Shown one piece after another: positions 16,528 through 24,918 of a stretch of DNA of 64,000 nucleotides. Location: contig DATGIL010000039.1 in assembly GCA_035295745.1 (NCBI GenBank), positions 1-64,000 of the forward strand, read 5' to 3'. The translations under genes were made by a program, and so were the position numbers. The stretch comes from JAIQFL01 sp035295745. Its GTDB lineage: Bacteria > Acidobacteriota > Terriglobia > Bryobacterales > Bryobacteraceae. A model generated the notes under the pieces. That model saw only the letters and a program-made list of their open reading frames with translations, was not told the origin of the DNA and ran no database searches. The first letter of the stretch is position 1, and the number at the start of each line of letters is the position of its first letter.

Positions 16528-17754
16528 TCAAACCGCGATGGCGTGGTCGGCCGCCGAGTCCTCGCCGCGGTAGATTCGTTTGCTGGTCCAGTCTTCCGCG
16601 GGTGCCGACCAGAAAGCGTGTCCCGGGCTCAGTCCCAACGGCAGAAAGATGGCAGCGCAGAGATACAGACTTCCCGTCGAGATGTAATTCTCGCCGAGAT
16701 GCGGCTGGTGCCCGCAGAAGCCGACGGTCAGCCATCCGTTCGCATCGAAAGCTCCCGGAGCGTCGAAGAGACGGCGCATTACCGCAGTCAGCGCACTGCG
16801 GACCCGCGGTGGCGTCAGCGGAGCCGCCAATTCTCCGATCAGGGCAATCTGCGCCAGCAATTGCAGCGCGCCCGTGCGGTAACAGATGGAGCGGCCGATC
16901 ACCGGAATCGTTCCTTCAGGCGAGATCAGCCGCTCCTGGATAGCGGCGTAGCGCCTGGCCCGCGCCACAATGTCGGGATAAAGAGGCTGCCACATGCGGG
17001 TGCGATCGGCCATCGCGCGCAGCACGTCGAGCAGCATGGGCTGTATGACGAAGCTGTTGTAGTAGTCCCAATGAAAGTGCGGCCCGTCGCCATAGAGGCC
17101 ATCGCCCACGTACCATTGCTGGTGCTGGCGCACGGCGTAGTCGATTCGCATATGGTCGGCGGTCTCGCCCATTACTGCCAGCGCAGCTTCAACCGTCGCT
17201 GAAAAGAGCAGCCAGTTGCTCTGCCCGGGCGTGATGACCCTCGACGAAATCAGCGCCGCCGCGAGATTCTTCTGCGTCGTTGCATCCAGCTTCTTCCAAA
17301 GCTCGACGGGAGCGCGCAGGATCGCCTGCGCCAGGAAGCCGCAATCGACCAGCGGCTGGGATCCTTCGTGGAAATTCAGGAAGTCCGGCGATTGCGGGTC
17401 CGTAGCTGCATGGATAGCCTGCCGCACGAGCGCCGCGTAGCGTTGCTGCAGCGCGCGCTCGGCGCCGTCATCCAGCGGCGCTTCGAGCCACGGCGCGATG
17501 CCGGCCAGCAAGCGTCCGATCGCCTCAAGATGCGTATATAGTCGGCGGTCCGCGAGATTCGCCGGCAGCGCCTCCACCGGCATGTTGCGCTTCAGGGATC
17601 CCGCGGCCAGATTCGTCAGCACCGGATCGGCGATCCGCGTCATCAGGCGCAGCCAGTATTGGCGGTCTGATTCCGAACTCTGCGCACTCGCTTGCGCCGC
17701 GGCCAGGCCGGCGCTCAGTTGCAGAAAGGCTCGGCGATGAGTCATCGATGTCAT
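16528..17754 (-). CDS. DUF2264 family exported protein
   Basis: About 408 residues from the ATG at 17754. The frame stays open further upstream, but that part overlaps the divergent MmgE/PrpD gene and has no recognisable content. The N-terminus is signal-like with a twin arginine (THRRAFLQLSAGLAAAQASAQ). The body matches DUF2264: RRLYTHLEAIGRLLAGIAPWLE near the start, then an alpha/alpha-toroid-like pattern with FHWDYYNSFVIQPMLLDVL. Members are thought to be related to polysaccharide lyase/hydrolase folds acting on uronic-acid glycans, but the activity here is unproven. ATG at 17745 is an alternative start. Neighbouring genes for aldarate and sugar metabolism fit a glycan role. Confidence 0.85.
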   Translation of the reverse strand: MTSMTHRRAFLQLSAGLAAAQASAQSSESDRQYWLRLMTRIADPVLTNLAAGSLKRNMPVEALPANLADRRLYTHLEAIGRLLAGIAPWLEAPLDDGAERALQQRYAALVRQAIHAATDPQSPDFLNFHEGSQPLVDCGFLAQAILRAPVELWKKLDATTQKNLAAALISSRVITPGQSNWLLFSATVEAALAVMGETADHMRIDYAVRQHQQWYVGDGLYGDGPHFHWDYYNSFVIQPMLLDVLRAMADRTRMWQPLYPDIVARARRYAAIQERLISPEGTIPVIGRSICYRTGALQLLAQIALIGELAAPLTPPRVRSALTAVMRRLFDAPGAFDANGWLTVGFCGHQPHLGENYISTGSLYLCAAIFLPLGLSPGHAFWSAPAEDWTSKRIYRGEDSAADHAIAV

Positions 17755-17811
17755 TGTAACGGCATGCCAGGGTGCGGCTTCCGGTATACTCGCGTCTGGA
17801 GCACGCGGAAG

Positions 17812-19305
17812 ATGACACTCACGCGAAGACGATTGGCCCATCTCGGAGCGCTCGGCGCAGGCGAACTCTGTTCGAAGGCTTCTGCGCAATCCGCACCAGC
17901 ATCCAGTTTTCCCAAGGCCGACGGACTCACTCTGGAGGTGGCGCGATTCGCTCGCGAGACGGCCTGGCGGGACATTCCGGTGGATGTCATCGATCTCGGC
18001 AAGAAGTCGATCCTGGACGGTCTGGGTCTGGCACTGTGCGGATCGATGGCCGAGAGCGGCCGGATCAGCCGTGCCTACGTGAAATCGCAAGGCATCTCCG
18101 CGGGCGATGCGACCATTATCGGAAGTTCGTTGAAAGTGCCTGCCCGCTTCGCCGCTTTCGTGAACGGCATCGGCATTCACGCCGACGATTATGACGACAC
18201 GCAATTGGCCGTGGCCGAAGATCGTGTCTACGGCCTGCTGACGCATCCTACCGCGCCCGTGCTCTCCGCGGCGCTGGCGACAGGTGAAGCACGCGGCATC
18301 TCAGGGCGCGACCTGATGACCGCGTATCACGTGGGTGTGGAAGTGGAGTGCAAGATCGCCGAGGCGATCTCGCCGCGTCATTACGAGGACGGATTCCATA
18401 CTACCGGTACCGTCGGCGCCCTGGGAGCCGCGACTGCGGTCGCACGGGTCTTTGGCCTGGACACGCCGCAAATCTTGCGCGCTTTGGGAATCGCCGCGAG
18501 TGAAGCCGCCGGATTGCGCGAGAATTTCGGCACCATGACCAAGCCCTTTCACGCCGGCCGCGCGGCGGAATCGGGCATCGTCGCAGTCGACTTGGCGGGC
18601 CTCGGCTGGACCGCCGCCGAACAGATTCTGGAAGCGCCGCGCGGCTTTTTCCATGCGGCCGGCGGCAATTTCGACCCGAATGCCATCGTGCACAAACTCG
18701 GCAATCCGTGGACGTTCCGCACTCCGGGCGTTTCGATCAAGCCTTATCCGTCCGGATCGCTCACTCACCCCGCCATGACGGAATTGGAGCGCCTCATCCG
18801 CACCGAAAAGATCGACGCCCGCCGGATCGAACGCGTGGATGTCGGGACCAACCGGAACATGCCCAACGCGCTGATTCACCATCATCCGAAGACCGGCCTG
18901 GAAGCGAAGTTCAGCATGGAGTTTTGCATGGCGTCACTGCTGCTCTATGGCAAAGCAGGCCTGTCCGAGTTTACGGATGAGGTGGTGAACCGCCCCGAGG
19001 TCCAGAACATGATTGGGCGAGTCCGTTTCGGTGTTAATCCCGTGGCGGAGGCCGCCGGGTACAACAAAATGACCAGCATCCTGGAGATTCGTCTGCAGGA
19101 TGGCCGCACTATCTCGGGGCGCGCCGATTTCGCCAAGGGCAGTCCGGCAATTCCCATGAGTTTCGATGAGGTATCGGCGAAGTTTCTGGACTGCGCCGCG
19201 TTCGCCAAGTGGCCGCATGACAAAGCTACGGCTGTGATCGCCGCAGTCGGCAAGTTGGAGACGATGCCCAACGTGCGAGCGCTCACCGCACTGCTCGTAG
19301 GATGA
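17812..19305 (+). CDS. MmgE/PrpD family protein with an apparent export signal
   Basis: A 497-residue member of the 2-methylcitrate dehydratase/iminodisuccinate epimerase superfamily. The ATG at 17812 is favoured over in-frame upstream codons because it follows a gcggaag ribosome-binding site and begins TRRRLAHLGALGAGEL, a weak twin-arginine-like leader ending near the ASA of KASAQSAPA. Family features are LDGLGLALCG near the start, FVNGIGIHADDYDDTQ, the HTTGTVGALGAA segment, and IKPYPSGSLTHPAM. Exact chemistry is unknown: PrpD homologues dehydrate methylcitrate, but secreted paralogues of this kind are uncharacterised. A TATACT box lies at 17785-17790. It is divergent from the DUF2264 gene with 57 bp between starts. 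Confidence 0.87.
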   Translation: MTLTRRRLAHLGALGAGELCSKASAQSAPASSFPKADGLTLEVARFARETAWRDIPVDVIDLGKKSILDGLGLALCGSMAESGRISRAYVKSQGISAGDATIIGSSLKVPARFAAFVNGIGIHADDYDDTQLAVAEDRVYGLLTHPTAPVLSAALATGEARGISGRDLMTAYHVGVEVECKIAEAISPRHYEDGFHTTGTVGALGAATAVARVFGLDTPQILRALGIAASEAAGLRENFGTMTKPFHAGRAAESGIVAVDLAGLGWTAAEQILEAPRGFFHAAGGNFDPNAIVHKLGNPWTFRTPGVSIKPYPSGSLTHPAMTELERLIRTEKIDARRIERVDVGTNRNMPNALIHHHPKTGLEAKFSMEFCMASLLLYGKAGLSEFTDEVVNRPEVQNMIGRVRFGVNPVAEAAGYNKMTSILEIRLQDGRTISGRADFAKGSPAIPMSFDEVSAKFLDCAAFAKWPHDKATAVIAAVGKLETMPNVRALTALLVG

Positions 19306-19330
19306 AGGGAACGTCGGACTTAAGAGTCAG

Positions 19331-19396
19331 GTTGGGTGGACCGCCGAAAAGCGTCGAGATGAGTCTCGACGCGGCAAACAGGAGTGTTTGCGCCAC
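19331..19396 (+). repeat. Two-hairpin palindromic element, copy C
   Basis: One of the most complete copies: leader gttgggtggaccgccgaaaa, stem 1 GCGTCGAGA, loop TGAG, TCTCGACGC, then stem 2 GCAAACA, loop GGAG, TGTTTGC, and a terminal GCCAC. It fills the space between the convergent MmgE/PrpD and aldo/keto reductase genes. Confidence 0.9.
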
Positions 19397-19401
19397 ATTG
19401 C

Positions 19402-20376
19402 TCAGCCCAGCCACTGCGGATTTTTCGCGGTGCCGTCGAAACGCGTGCTCGTCTTGAAGAGTTCGAACTCGCCGGACATGGCGGCATCCTTGGTCTTGGC
19501 GACCAGGCGTGCGAGCTCGTCCTTGCTCATCGGCTTGAACGTGCGCGTGGCCTCGAGCGCCTGGTCCACTCGGGCGACCGTGTCCATCCCGGTGATGACC
19601 ACCGACGTCGGCAGATTCAACGCATAATGCAGGCATTCGATCGGCGTGATGGTCTTGCTGTTCAGGATGATCCCGCTACCCATCGTCTTCATGGCGAGCA
19701 CCGCGATGCCCTGCTCCACCAGCTTCGGAACCACCAGGTGCGTGAAGCTGCGGAAGTGATAGTCCATGGCGTTCAGCGGCATCTGGCAGGTGTCGAAGTG
19801 GAACTTGTGCTGCGCTGCGATCTCCAGCATGCGCAGATGCACCACCGGATCCTTATGGCCGGTGAATCCGATGTAGCGAATCTTGCCCGCCTTCTTCGCA
19901 TCCATCAGTGCTTCGAGCGGTCCTCCCACGGCGAAAAACCGGTCGGGGTCTTCCATGCGGATGTTCTCGTGGTACTGCAGCAGGTCGATGTGGTCGGTCT
20001 GGAGACGCTTTAGCGACTCGTCGATCTGCTGCGCGGCGGCCTGTTTGGTGCGGCCATCGAATTTGGTCATCAGAAATACCTTCTGCCGATAGCCATCGCG
20101 CAAGGCATTTCCCATGCGGCGCTCCGCCTCGCCATCGGCGTAATCCCAGCAGTTGTCCATGAAGGTGATGCCGCGGTCGACCGCCGAGCGAATCACGGTG
20201 GTGGCCACTTCCGGCGATTCGGCGCGCCCGATGTGAGCGCCGCCCAGACCAATCGCCGAAACCTTTTCACCGGTTTTGCCCAGTGTGCGATATATCATAC
20301 CGCTCGATTCGCTGTGCGCCGCCTGTAATCCCGCGCCCACCGCGGCCAATGTCTGGAGTGCCTGTCTTCGATTCAT
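19402..20376 (-). CDS. Aldo/keto reductase with twin-arginine leader
   Basis: A 324-residue protein. The N-terminus NRRQALQTLAAVGAGLQAAHS looks like a Tat signal; the mature barrel starts at IYRTLGKTGEKVSAIGLGG. The catalytic tetrad of the family is visible: Asp and Tyr in DNCWDYADGEAERRMG, Lys in VFLMTKFDG, and His in RYIGFTGHKDP. It should reduce or oxidise a carbonyl/alcohol with NAD(P). If exported, it must carry a pre-bound cofactor, as Tat-exported glucose-fructose oxidoreductase does. It has a ggaggg ribosome-binding site upstream. The divergent KdgD gene begins 67 bp away. Substrate unknown. Confidence 0.9.
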   Translation of the reverse strand: MNRRQALQTLAAVGAGLQAAHSESSGMIYRTLGKTGEKVSAIGLGGAHIGRAESPEVATTVIRSAVDRGITFMDNCWDYADGEAERRMGNALRDGYRQKVFLMTKFDGRTKQAAAQQIDESLKRLQTDHIDLLQYHENIRMEDPDRFFAVGGPLEALMDAKKAGKIRYIGFTGHKDPVVHLRMLEIAAQHKFHFDTCQMPLNAMDYHFRSFTHLVVPKLVEQGIAVLAMKTMGSGIILNSKTITPIECLHYALNLPTSVVITGMDTVARVDQALEATRTFKPMSKDELARLVAKTKDAAMSGEFELFKTSTRFDGTAKNPQWLG

Positions 20377-20443
20377 TTCCCTCCCTCCCGCGCTGCCATT
20401 TTACCGCGCCCACTTTCGATTCCAGGTGCGGCAAAATCTATTT

Positions 20444-21376
20444 ATGTCACTCAGAGACCTAATCCGGGGTGTCCTCGGTTTTCCCGTTACCCCTTTTCGC
20501 CAGGATCTTTCGCTCGACCTCGATGCCTTGGCCGCCAATGTGGATGAAATGGCCGACTATCCGTTCTGCGCCCTGGTAGCCGCCGGCGGCACCGGTGAGA
20601 TTTATTCGTTGACGCCCGAAGAGGCCGGCGAAGTAGTGCGCGTAACCGTTGACGCCGTGAATGGACGCATGCCCGTGGTCGCCGGCACCGGCTACAACGA
20701 TGTGCTGGGAGCCGACATCGCGAGGCGCGCCGCAAAGGCCGGCGCCGACTGCATCCTGGCACTGCCGCCTTACTACAGCAACGCGCCATTCGAGGGCCTG
20801 ATCGATTACTATCGCGCGATCGGCGCGGCGACCGATCTGCCGCTGATGGTCTACAGCCGCGACTGGGCGGTGTTCACGGCGGGTATGGTGGCGCGAGTCG
20901 CCGACAAGGTTCCGACGCTGACCTTCTGGAAGGATGGCCAGGGAGACCCGCGCAAGTATCAGCGGATCATGCACTCGGTGGGCGACCGGCTGGCTTGGCT
21001 CGGGGGTCTCGGGGACGATTGTGTGCCAGGCTACTTCGCCGTCGGCGTGCAGGCTTACACGTCCAGCATCTCGAACATTGCCCCGCGTCTTTCGTTGGAA
21101 CTCGCCGAGGCTGGGATGGCGCGCGATTTCGCAAGGCTCGACGTGCTGATGGAGAAGTACGTGCATCCTCTGTACGCGATTCGCGATCGGGTGAAGGGGT
21201 ATGAGGTGTCGGCGATGAAGGCCGCGATGGAGATTCTGGGGATGCGCGCAGGCCCCGTGCGTCCGCCGCTTACGAACTGCGCGCAGCAGGACATCGAGGA
21301 TTTGAAGAAGTTGATGGAAGTGTACGCGGATCAGATTGGTGAGCACGCGCAGGGATTGGCGCCCGCGGCGGATTAA
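20444..21376 (+). CDS. kdgD: 5-dehydro-4-deoxyglucarate dehydratase (KdgD-like)
   Basis: A 310-residue DapA-superfamily aldolase-fold enzyme. KdgD converts 5-dehydro-4-deoxy-D-glucarate to 2,5-dioxopentanoate (alpha-ketoglutarate semialdehyde), CO2 and water in glucarate/galactarate breakdown. The start at 20444 gives MSLRDLIRGVLGFPVTPF, the family N-terminus. The active-site tyrosine is in LMVYSRDWAVF and the Schiff-base lysine in TFWKDGQGD, both in the KdgD-specific context rather than that of DapA. The other pathway genes (glucarate dehydratase, semialdehyde dehydrogenase) are not in the window. It probably acts in the cytoplasm. It ends near palindromic copy D. Confidence 0.9.
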   Translation: MSLRDLIRGVLGFPVTPFRQDLSLDLDALAANVDEMADYPFCALVAAGGTGEIYSLTPEEAGEVVRVTVDAVNGRMPVVAGTGYNDVLGADIARRAAKAGADCILALPPYYSNAPFEGLIDYYRAIGAATDLPLMVYSRDWAVFTAGMVARVADKVPTLTFWKDGQGDPRKYQRIMHSVGDRLAWLGGLGDDCVPGYFAVGVQAYTSSISNIAPRLSLELAEAGMARDFARLDVLMEKYVHPLYAIRDRVKGYEVSAMKAAMEILGMRAGPVRPPLTNCAQQDIEDLKKLMEVYADQIGEHAQGLAPAAD

Positions 21377-21448
21377 TGTGAAGGATGCAGAGATAGCGGA
21401 GTCGGTCCTCTAATACGCAGGAATGTCGCAACAGCTTGTACAGGCAGA

Positions 21449-21515
21449 CTTGGTGGACACTCGAAAAAGCGTCGAGATGAGTCTCGACGAGGCAAACAGG
21501 AGTGTTTCGCGCCAC
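21449..21515 (+). repeat. Two-hairpin palindromic element, copy D
   Basis: Leader cttggtggacactcgaaaaa, stem 1 GCGTCGAGA, loop TGAG, TCTCGACGa, then GGCAAACA, loop GGAG, and TGTTTCGCGCC with one inserted base. Located between the convergent kdgD and tssK genes. Confidence 0.88.
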
Positions 21516-21560
21516 GTCTGGTACACGGAACGGACGATTGAACTAGCGAAGTTTCACCGG

Positions 21561-22916
21561 TCAGACCGCCTGGGGAAGCAGGATGATCAGTTCCAGCTGA
21601 GGATTGGGCAGGTCTGCAGGAACGTATGCGGCCAGGTTGCGGGCGCGCTGAATCGCCTCCCAAGGAACGCCGGATTGGCTCAGGCTGAAGTACTGATAAT
21701 TGAGCTTGATCGGAATGGCGCTGGGCGGCTGCGCGACATAGGTGAGAGGCACGCCGAGCAAGGCGTATTTCACCAGGTGATCGATGTGGTTGGCGGAACA
21801 GACCTTGACCAGTTGCGGTACGCTTCCGACGATATCAGCCTGGCTGGTCTCGGCGCGGATCGCGAGGTACATCTTGGTGTTCTGCAGGTACTTGTCGTTG
21901 TCGAGTGCAGTAGCGTAGATAAAGGGTTGCGACAGCTTGAGGGGCAGGGAGACGAAGTTGGTGGGCACGACGGTTTCGAGCAGGTGGCGTAGTTTCTCAT
22001 CGAGGTCGGTGAAGCAGGCGCCCAGGTCGTCGTGATCGTAAGGTGGAAGGTCGCGCGGATGAATGTTGGTAGAGAAAGTGGTGAGCGCGCCAGCGAGCGA
22101 AAGCATGGCGGAGAAGAGCTCTTCGGGATGGCCTCCGCGAGTCTCGAAGAGGTGGCGGAAGGTGGGAAGTGCCGTGTTGATGGTGTAAAGAAGCCAGAAG
22201 TTGGCGATGTCGGAAGCGGTGAAGTCGGCGAGAGTCAGGCTCTTTTGCCGGCGCACACTGGCAATCGCGGCGGAGCGGGAGGTTAGAATCTCGACCAGGC
22301 GGCGCGCGATGGCCACGAGGTAGTCGCTGGAGCGGAAATCGAGCAGCGGCGACACGAAGCGCGGATCGAGGGTGTAGGCGCCCGTGGCGTCGCGGAGCAC
22401 TCTTGCCACCCGCAAGGTGGCGAAGCCTTCCAAATTCTCACCCTCCGCGAGAAGCCGAAGATTCTTGCGGGCGATCTGCACGGGCTTCTCGGAGAGGCCG
22501 GTATTCTCGTCGCGGAACAGCTCGATTTCGGCGCGATAGCGGGCGCCGCCCTGCTTCGCGGAAGTCGCGACGTTGAGGCCGCGCTCGCGGTACTGCGGAA
22601 CAGCGAGATACATATCGAGCGAGGTCTGGTCAGGCTCGAAGCACTCAGGCAGTTGTTTGAGCGGCGGCACGCGATCGGAAGCGGGAATGTCGAAGAGCAG
22701 GCCGTCGGGAAAGATGCCAGCCGCGCTGGTGATGCCGAAGGCGCCTCCGGCGAGTTCTTCCTGGTTGATCTGGAGCGCCTGGAATCCGTACGGCTTGAAG
22801 GAAAGGCTTTCCAGATGAAACTGCAACAGGTTCTCCAGAAAGCGGTCTTGTAATTGTAAATACTGAGGGCTTAGGAAGGTACCCTTAGTCCAGACAACCG
22901 GTTGCAGTTTCTTCAT
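21561..22916 (-). CDS. tssK: Type VI secretion baseplate subunit TssK
   Basis: A 451-residue protein matching the TssK/ImpJ/VasE family over its full length: the typical N-terminus (PVVWTKGTFLSPQYLQLQDRFLE), the GIFPDGLLFDIP segment, and the C-terminal NHIDHLVKYALLGVPL. TssK trimers link the baseplate wedge (TssEFG) to the TssJLM membrane complex, and VgrG-loaded tubes are fired from it. No other tss gene lies in this window: kdgD and an NHL-propeller gene flank it. It is either an orphan of a locus scattered in the genome or a relic. The coding frame is intact. Confidence 0.92.
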   Translation of the reverse strand: MKKLQPVVWTKGTFLSPQYLQLQDRFLENLLQFHLESLSFKPYGFQALQINQEELAGGAFGITSAAGIFPDGLLFDIPASDRVPPLKQLPECFEPDQTSLDMYLAVPQYRERGLNVATSAKQGGARYRAEIELFRDENTGLSEKPVQIARKNLRLLAEGENLEGFATLRVARVLRDATGAYTLDPRFVSPLLDFRSSDYLVAIARRLVEILTSRSAAIASVRRQKSLTLADFTASDIANFWLLYTINTALPTFRHLFETRGGHPEELFSAMLSLAGALTTFSTNIHPRDLPPYDHDDLGACFTDLDEKLRHLLETVVPTNFVSLPLKLSQPFIYATALDNDKYLQNTKMYLAIRAETSQADIVGSVPQLVKVCSANHIDHLVKYALLGVPLTYVAQPPSAIPIKLNYQYFSLSQSGVPWEAIQRARNLAAYVPADLPNPQLELIILLPQAV

Positions 22917-23236
22917 TTGGAATCACAGTACCAGAAAAGAGGCTCGCTTCGCGAGCGGCTTGGCTGGCTGCGTTCGCGGGGTTGGGTGCAGGCTGCTTCG
23001 CGAGGAGGTTTAAGGCAGGCTCGCTAGGCTGCGGGGTTGGCGGCGGGCTCGGCTTCGCGAGCGGGGCTAGGGGTGGGGGGGTTGGGAAGAGGTTCGCTCC
23101 TCTTAAAGCGGCCGGGCGCCCAGGGCTCGCGTCGTGAGCGAGCCTGAAGAGGTTCGCGCTCCCCACGAGGCCACGGGCGGGACCGGGATCGCTTCGCTCT
23201 CGGGACTTGTGGCTCGCTCCGCTCGCAGGATGTCGA
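22917..23236. other. GC-rich low-complexity spacer
   Basis: About 320 bp between tssK and the NHL gene with repeated short words (ttcgcgagcgg, ggggttgg, gctcgc) and two copies of gaagaggttcgc (23086-23097, 23146-23157). A proline-rich open frame crosses it on the minus strand but looks like a composition artefact. A promoter for tssK is not obvious. Confidence 0.5.
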
Positions 23237-24271
23237 TCAAGCTTTGCGGAGCTTGGTAACGCGGCCTACTTCTACCCACTCGACCACGAAGATGTTGCCG
23301 GCGTGGTCGAAGCAGGCACCGTGCGGGCATACGAATTTTCCGGGTGTAAAGTGGTCACGGGACATGGTCCTCATCTCGCGATATTTGCTGGTGGAATCGT
23401 CTCCCAGGTGCGCGATGACTTCGTTTTTCTTGTCCATCAGAGTCACCCGAGCACCGAGGTCCGGGATCACTACGTCGCCGTTCTTGAAGTAGTGGAAGTG
23501 GCACGGCTGGCTGGTGCCCGAGATGAAATCGATGTGCTGGCCATCCAGGGTGAAGCGTTGGATGCGCGCATTGGCGCGGTCGGCGACGGTCAGCACGGGC
23601 TTGCCACTGCGCATATCGATGGCGATGCCGTGCGGGCAATCGAGTTTGCCTGGCTCTTTGCCTTTGCCGCCGAAGGTCCGAATGTACTCTCCCTTGCTGT
23701 TGTACTGGTTGATGTAGCTCGAGCCGTAGCCGTCGCCCACATACAGATCTCCGTTGGGCGCGATCGCGAGGTTGGTGGGGCTGTATTTCGGTTTCTTTCC
23801 GTCGGGGCCGGGCTTGTAGGCTTCCGAGACATCGGGGTAGCCGATGGTGTAGACCTCTTCGCCGTCCAGCGTGGCCTTCACGACGATGCCACGGCGCGTG
23901 TCGCAGAGGTAGAGAAACTCGGTGGAACCCTCCTTGCGAATGTGCAGGCCATGGGCGCCGCCCTTGAATTCCTTCCCCCAGGATTTGATGAACTTGCCCT
24001 TCTCGTCGAAGACCACCATGGAATCCGCGCTTTCGCTGGCCGCATTGACGGTGTGGTGGACGTAGATGTGGCCCTGCGAGTCCTCGACGACGCCGTGAGT
24101 GTTGCCGTACTTGATGTTGGTGGGAAGTTCGCCCCAATCGTGATGCACCTCGTAGGTGTGGGCGCCGCTGCCGAGGGTGGGAAGCTGGCTGCCGGACTTG
24201 TCATCGGCGTGGAGGATGGTGGGAGCTAGCACGGCGGCGGTCTGGAGGAATGCTCGTCGGGTGTGGTCCAT
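23237..24271 (-). CDS. Exported NHL-repeat six-bladed beta-propeller protein
   Basis: A 344-residue protein with a Tat-like leader (HTRRAFLQTAAVLAPTILHA) followed by a propeller of NHL repeats. Blade-like segments include THGVVEDSQGHIYVHHT, TNLAIAPNGDLYVGDGYG, PHGIAIDMRSGKPVLTVAD and PHGACFDHAGNIFVVEW. Similar proteins resemble the lyase half of peptidylglycine amidating enzymes and are often annotated as 6-bladed propeller or peptidase-like; catalytic function is uncertain and a binding or sugar-lactone role is possible. It stands alone between two low-complexity spacers. TATACT lies 7 nt before the ATG with no Shine-Dalgarno, so the mRNA may be leaderless. Confidence 0.85.
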   Translation of the reverse strand: MDHTRRAFLQTAAVLAPTILHADDKSGSQLPTLGSGAHTYEVHHDWGELPTNIKYGNTHGVVEDSQGHIYVHHTVNAASESADSMVVFDEKGKFIKSWGKEFKGGAHGLHIRKEGSTEFLYLCDTRRGIVVKATLDGEEVYTIGYPDVSEAYKPGPDGKKPKYSPTNLAIAPNGDLYVGDGYGSSYINQYNSKGEYIRTFGGKGKEPGKLDCPHGIAIDMRSGKPVLTVADRANARIQRFTLDGQHIDFISGTSQPCHFHYFKNGDVVIPDLGARVTLMDKKNEVIAHLGDDSTSKYREMRTMSRDHFTPGKFVCPHGACFDHAGNIFVVEWVEVGRVTKLRKA

Positions 24272-24278
24272 GGTGGAA

Positions 24279-24284
24279 AGTATA
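24279..24284 (-). promoter_or_regulatory. -10-like TATACT, probable leaderless start of the NHL gene
   Basis: Minus-strand TATACT followed by exactly 7 nt and then the ATG at 24271. A start site 7 nt after a -10 box would place the 5' end at the A of the start codon. No -35 match is seen. Confidence 0.45.
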
Positions 24285-24918
24285 CATGAGCTCGCTCTGG
24301 GTCGCGGGGTTGGTGGGTTAGGGGTTTGGCTTGCGGAAGAGGTTCGCCTCGATCGCGGGACTCGCGGGGACGGAGCGCTTTCCCGGGTCTGGTATCTGCG
24401 GCGAAGATTCGAGGAAGTATCAACAGCCGGTTCGATGCCGAGAGGCTGAGGCGCCGAGAGAAAGGTCCAAGTCAGTTAAGACCCGAAGCGCCGAGGGGGT
24501 TGAGGTAAATGATGCCTAAGAGCGAAGTTACTATTCGACTCCACACCCGGAGCTTCCCCATCCGCCAGGGGTTGAACTCACTGTAGTTTTCTGTAGTCTC
24601 CGTTTGCTTCCTTGTGGTTAGGTGACCGCTCTTCTCTTCCAGGCTGGAAGCATACGGTAACTTTGCTTCCGACAACCGAACACTACTCCACCGTCTCTGA
24701 ATCGTCTCATCCAGCGGATTCCAACGGCACAGTGCGCCTGCCAGTTCATGTTCCAATGCCTTTGGAGCCTCTGCACACCGGAGTGAAATGAATTAGACTA
24801 TCAGCAAAGCACGATGGACAGAAGGGCAAGTTGGCCCACAACAAACTCGACGGGTTAAACCAGGGAAGCCATCGTTCCGCACTCTGATACCGAAGGGAGT
24901 TTACGGAAAAGGCGTCGT
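24285..24918. other. Intergenic region before the hybrid histidine kinase
   Basis: About 630 bp with no convincing gene. The left part is a GC-rich spacer with a gaagaggttcgc word (24336-24347). Around 24580-24622 the minus strand carries a degenerate purine-rich stretch (accacaaggaagcaaacgg, then gactacagaaaactacag), which may be a decayed dispersed repeat. A short frame at 24472-24756 has no recognisable content. No confident promoter was found for the downstream kinase. Confidence 0.4.

Noticed and set aside
17755..18246. N-terminal extension of the DUF2264 protein
   Set aside because: It overlaps the divergent MmgE/PrpD coding region antisense and has no family content.
24472..24756. A 94-codon frame in the spacer before the hybrid kinase
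   Set aside because: No ribosome-binding site, no motif, and composition like surrounding spacer.
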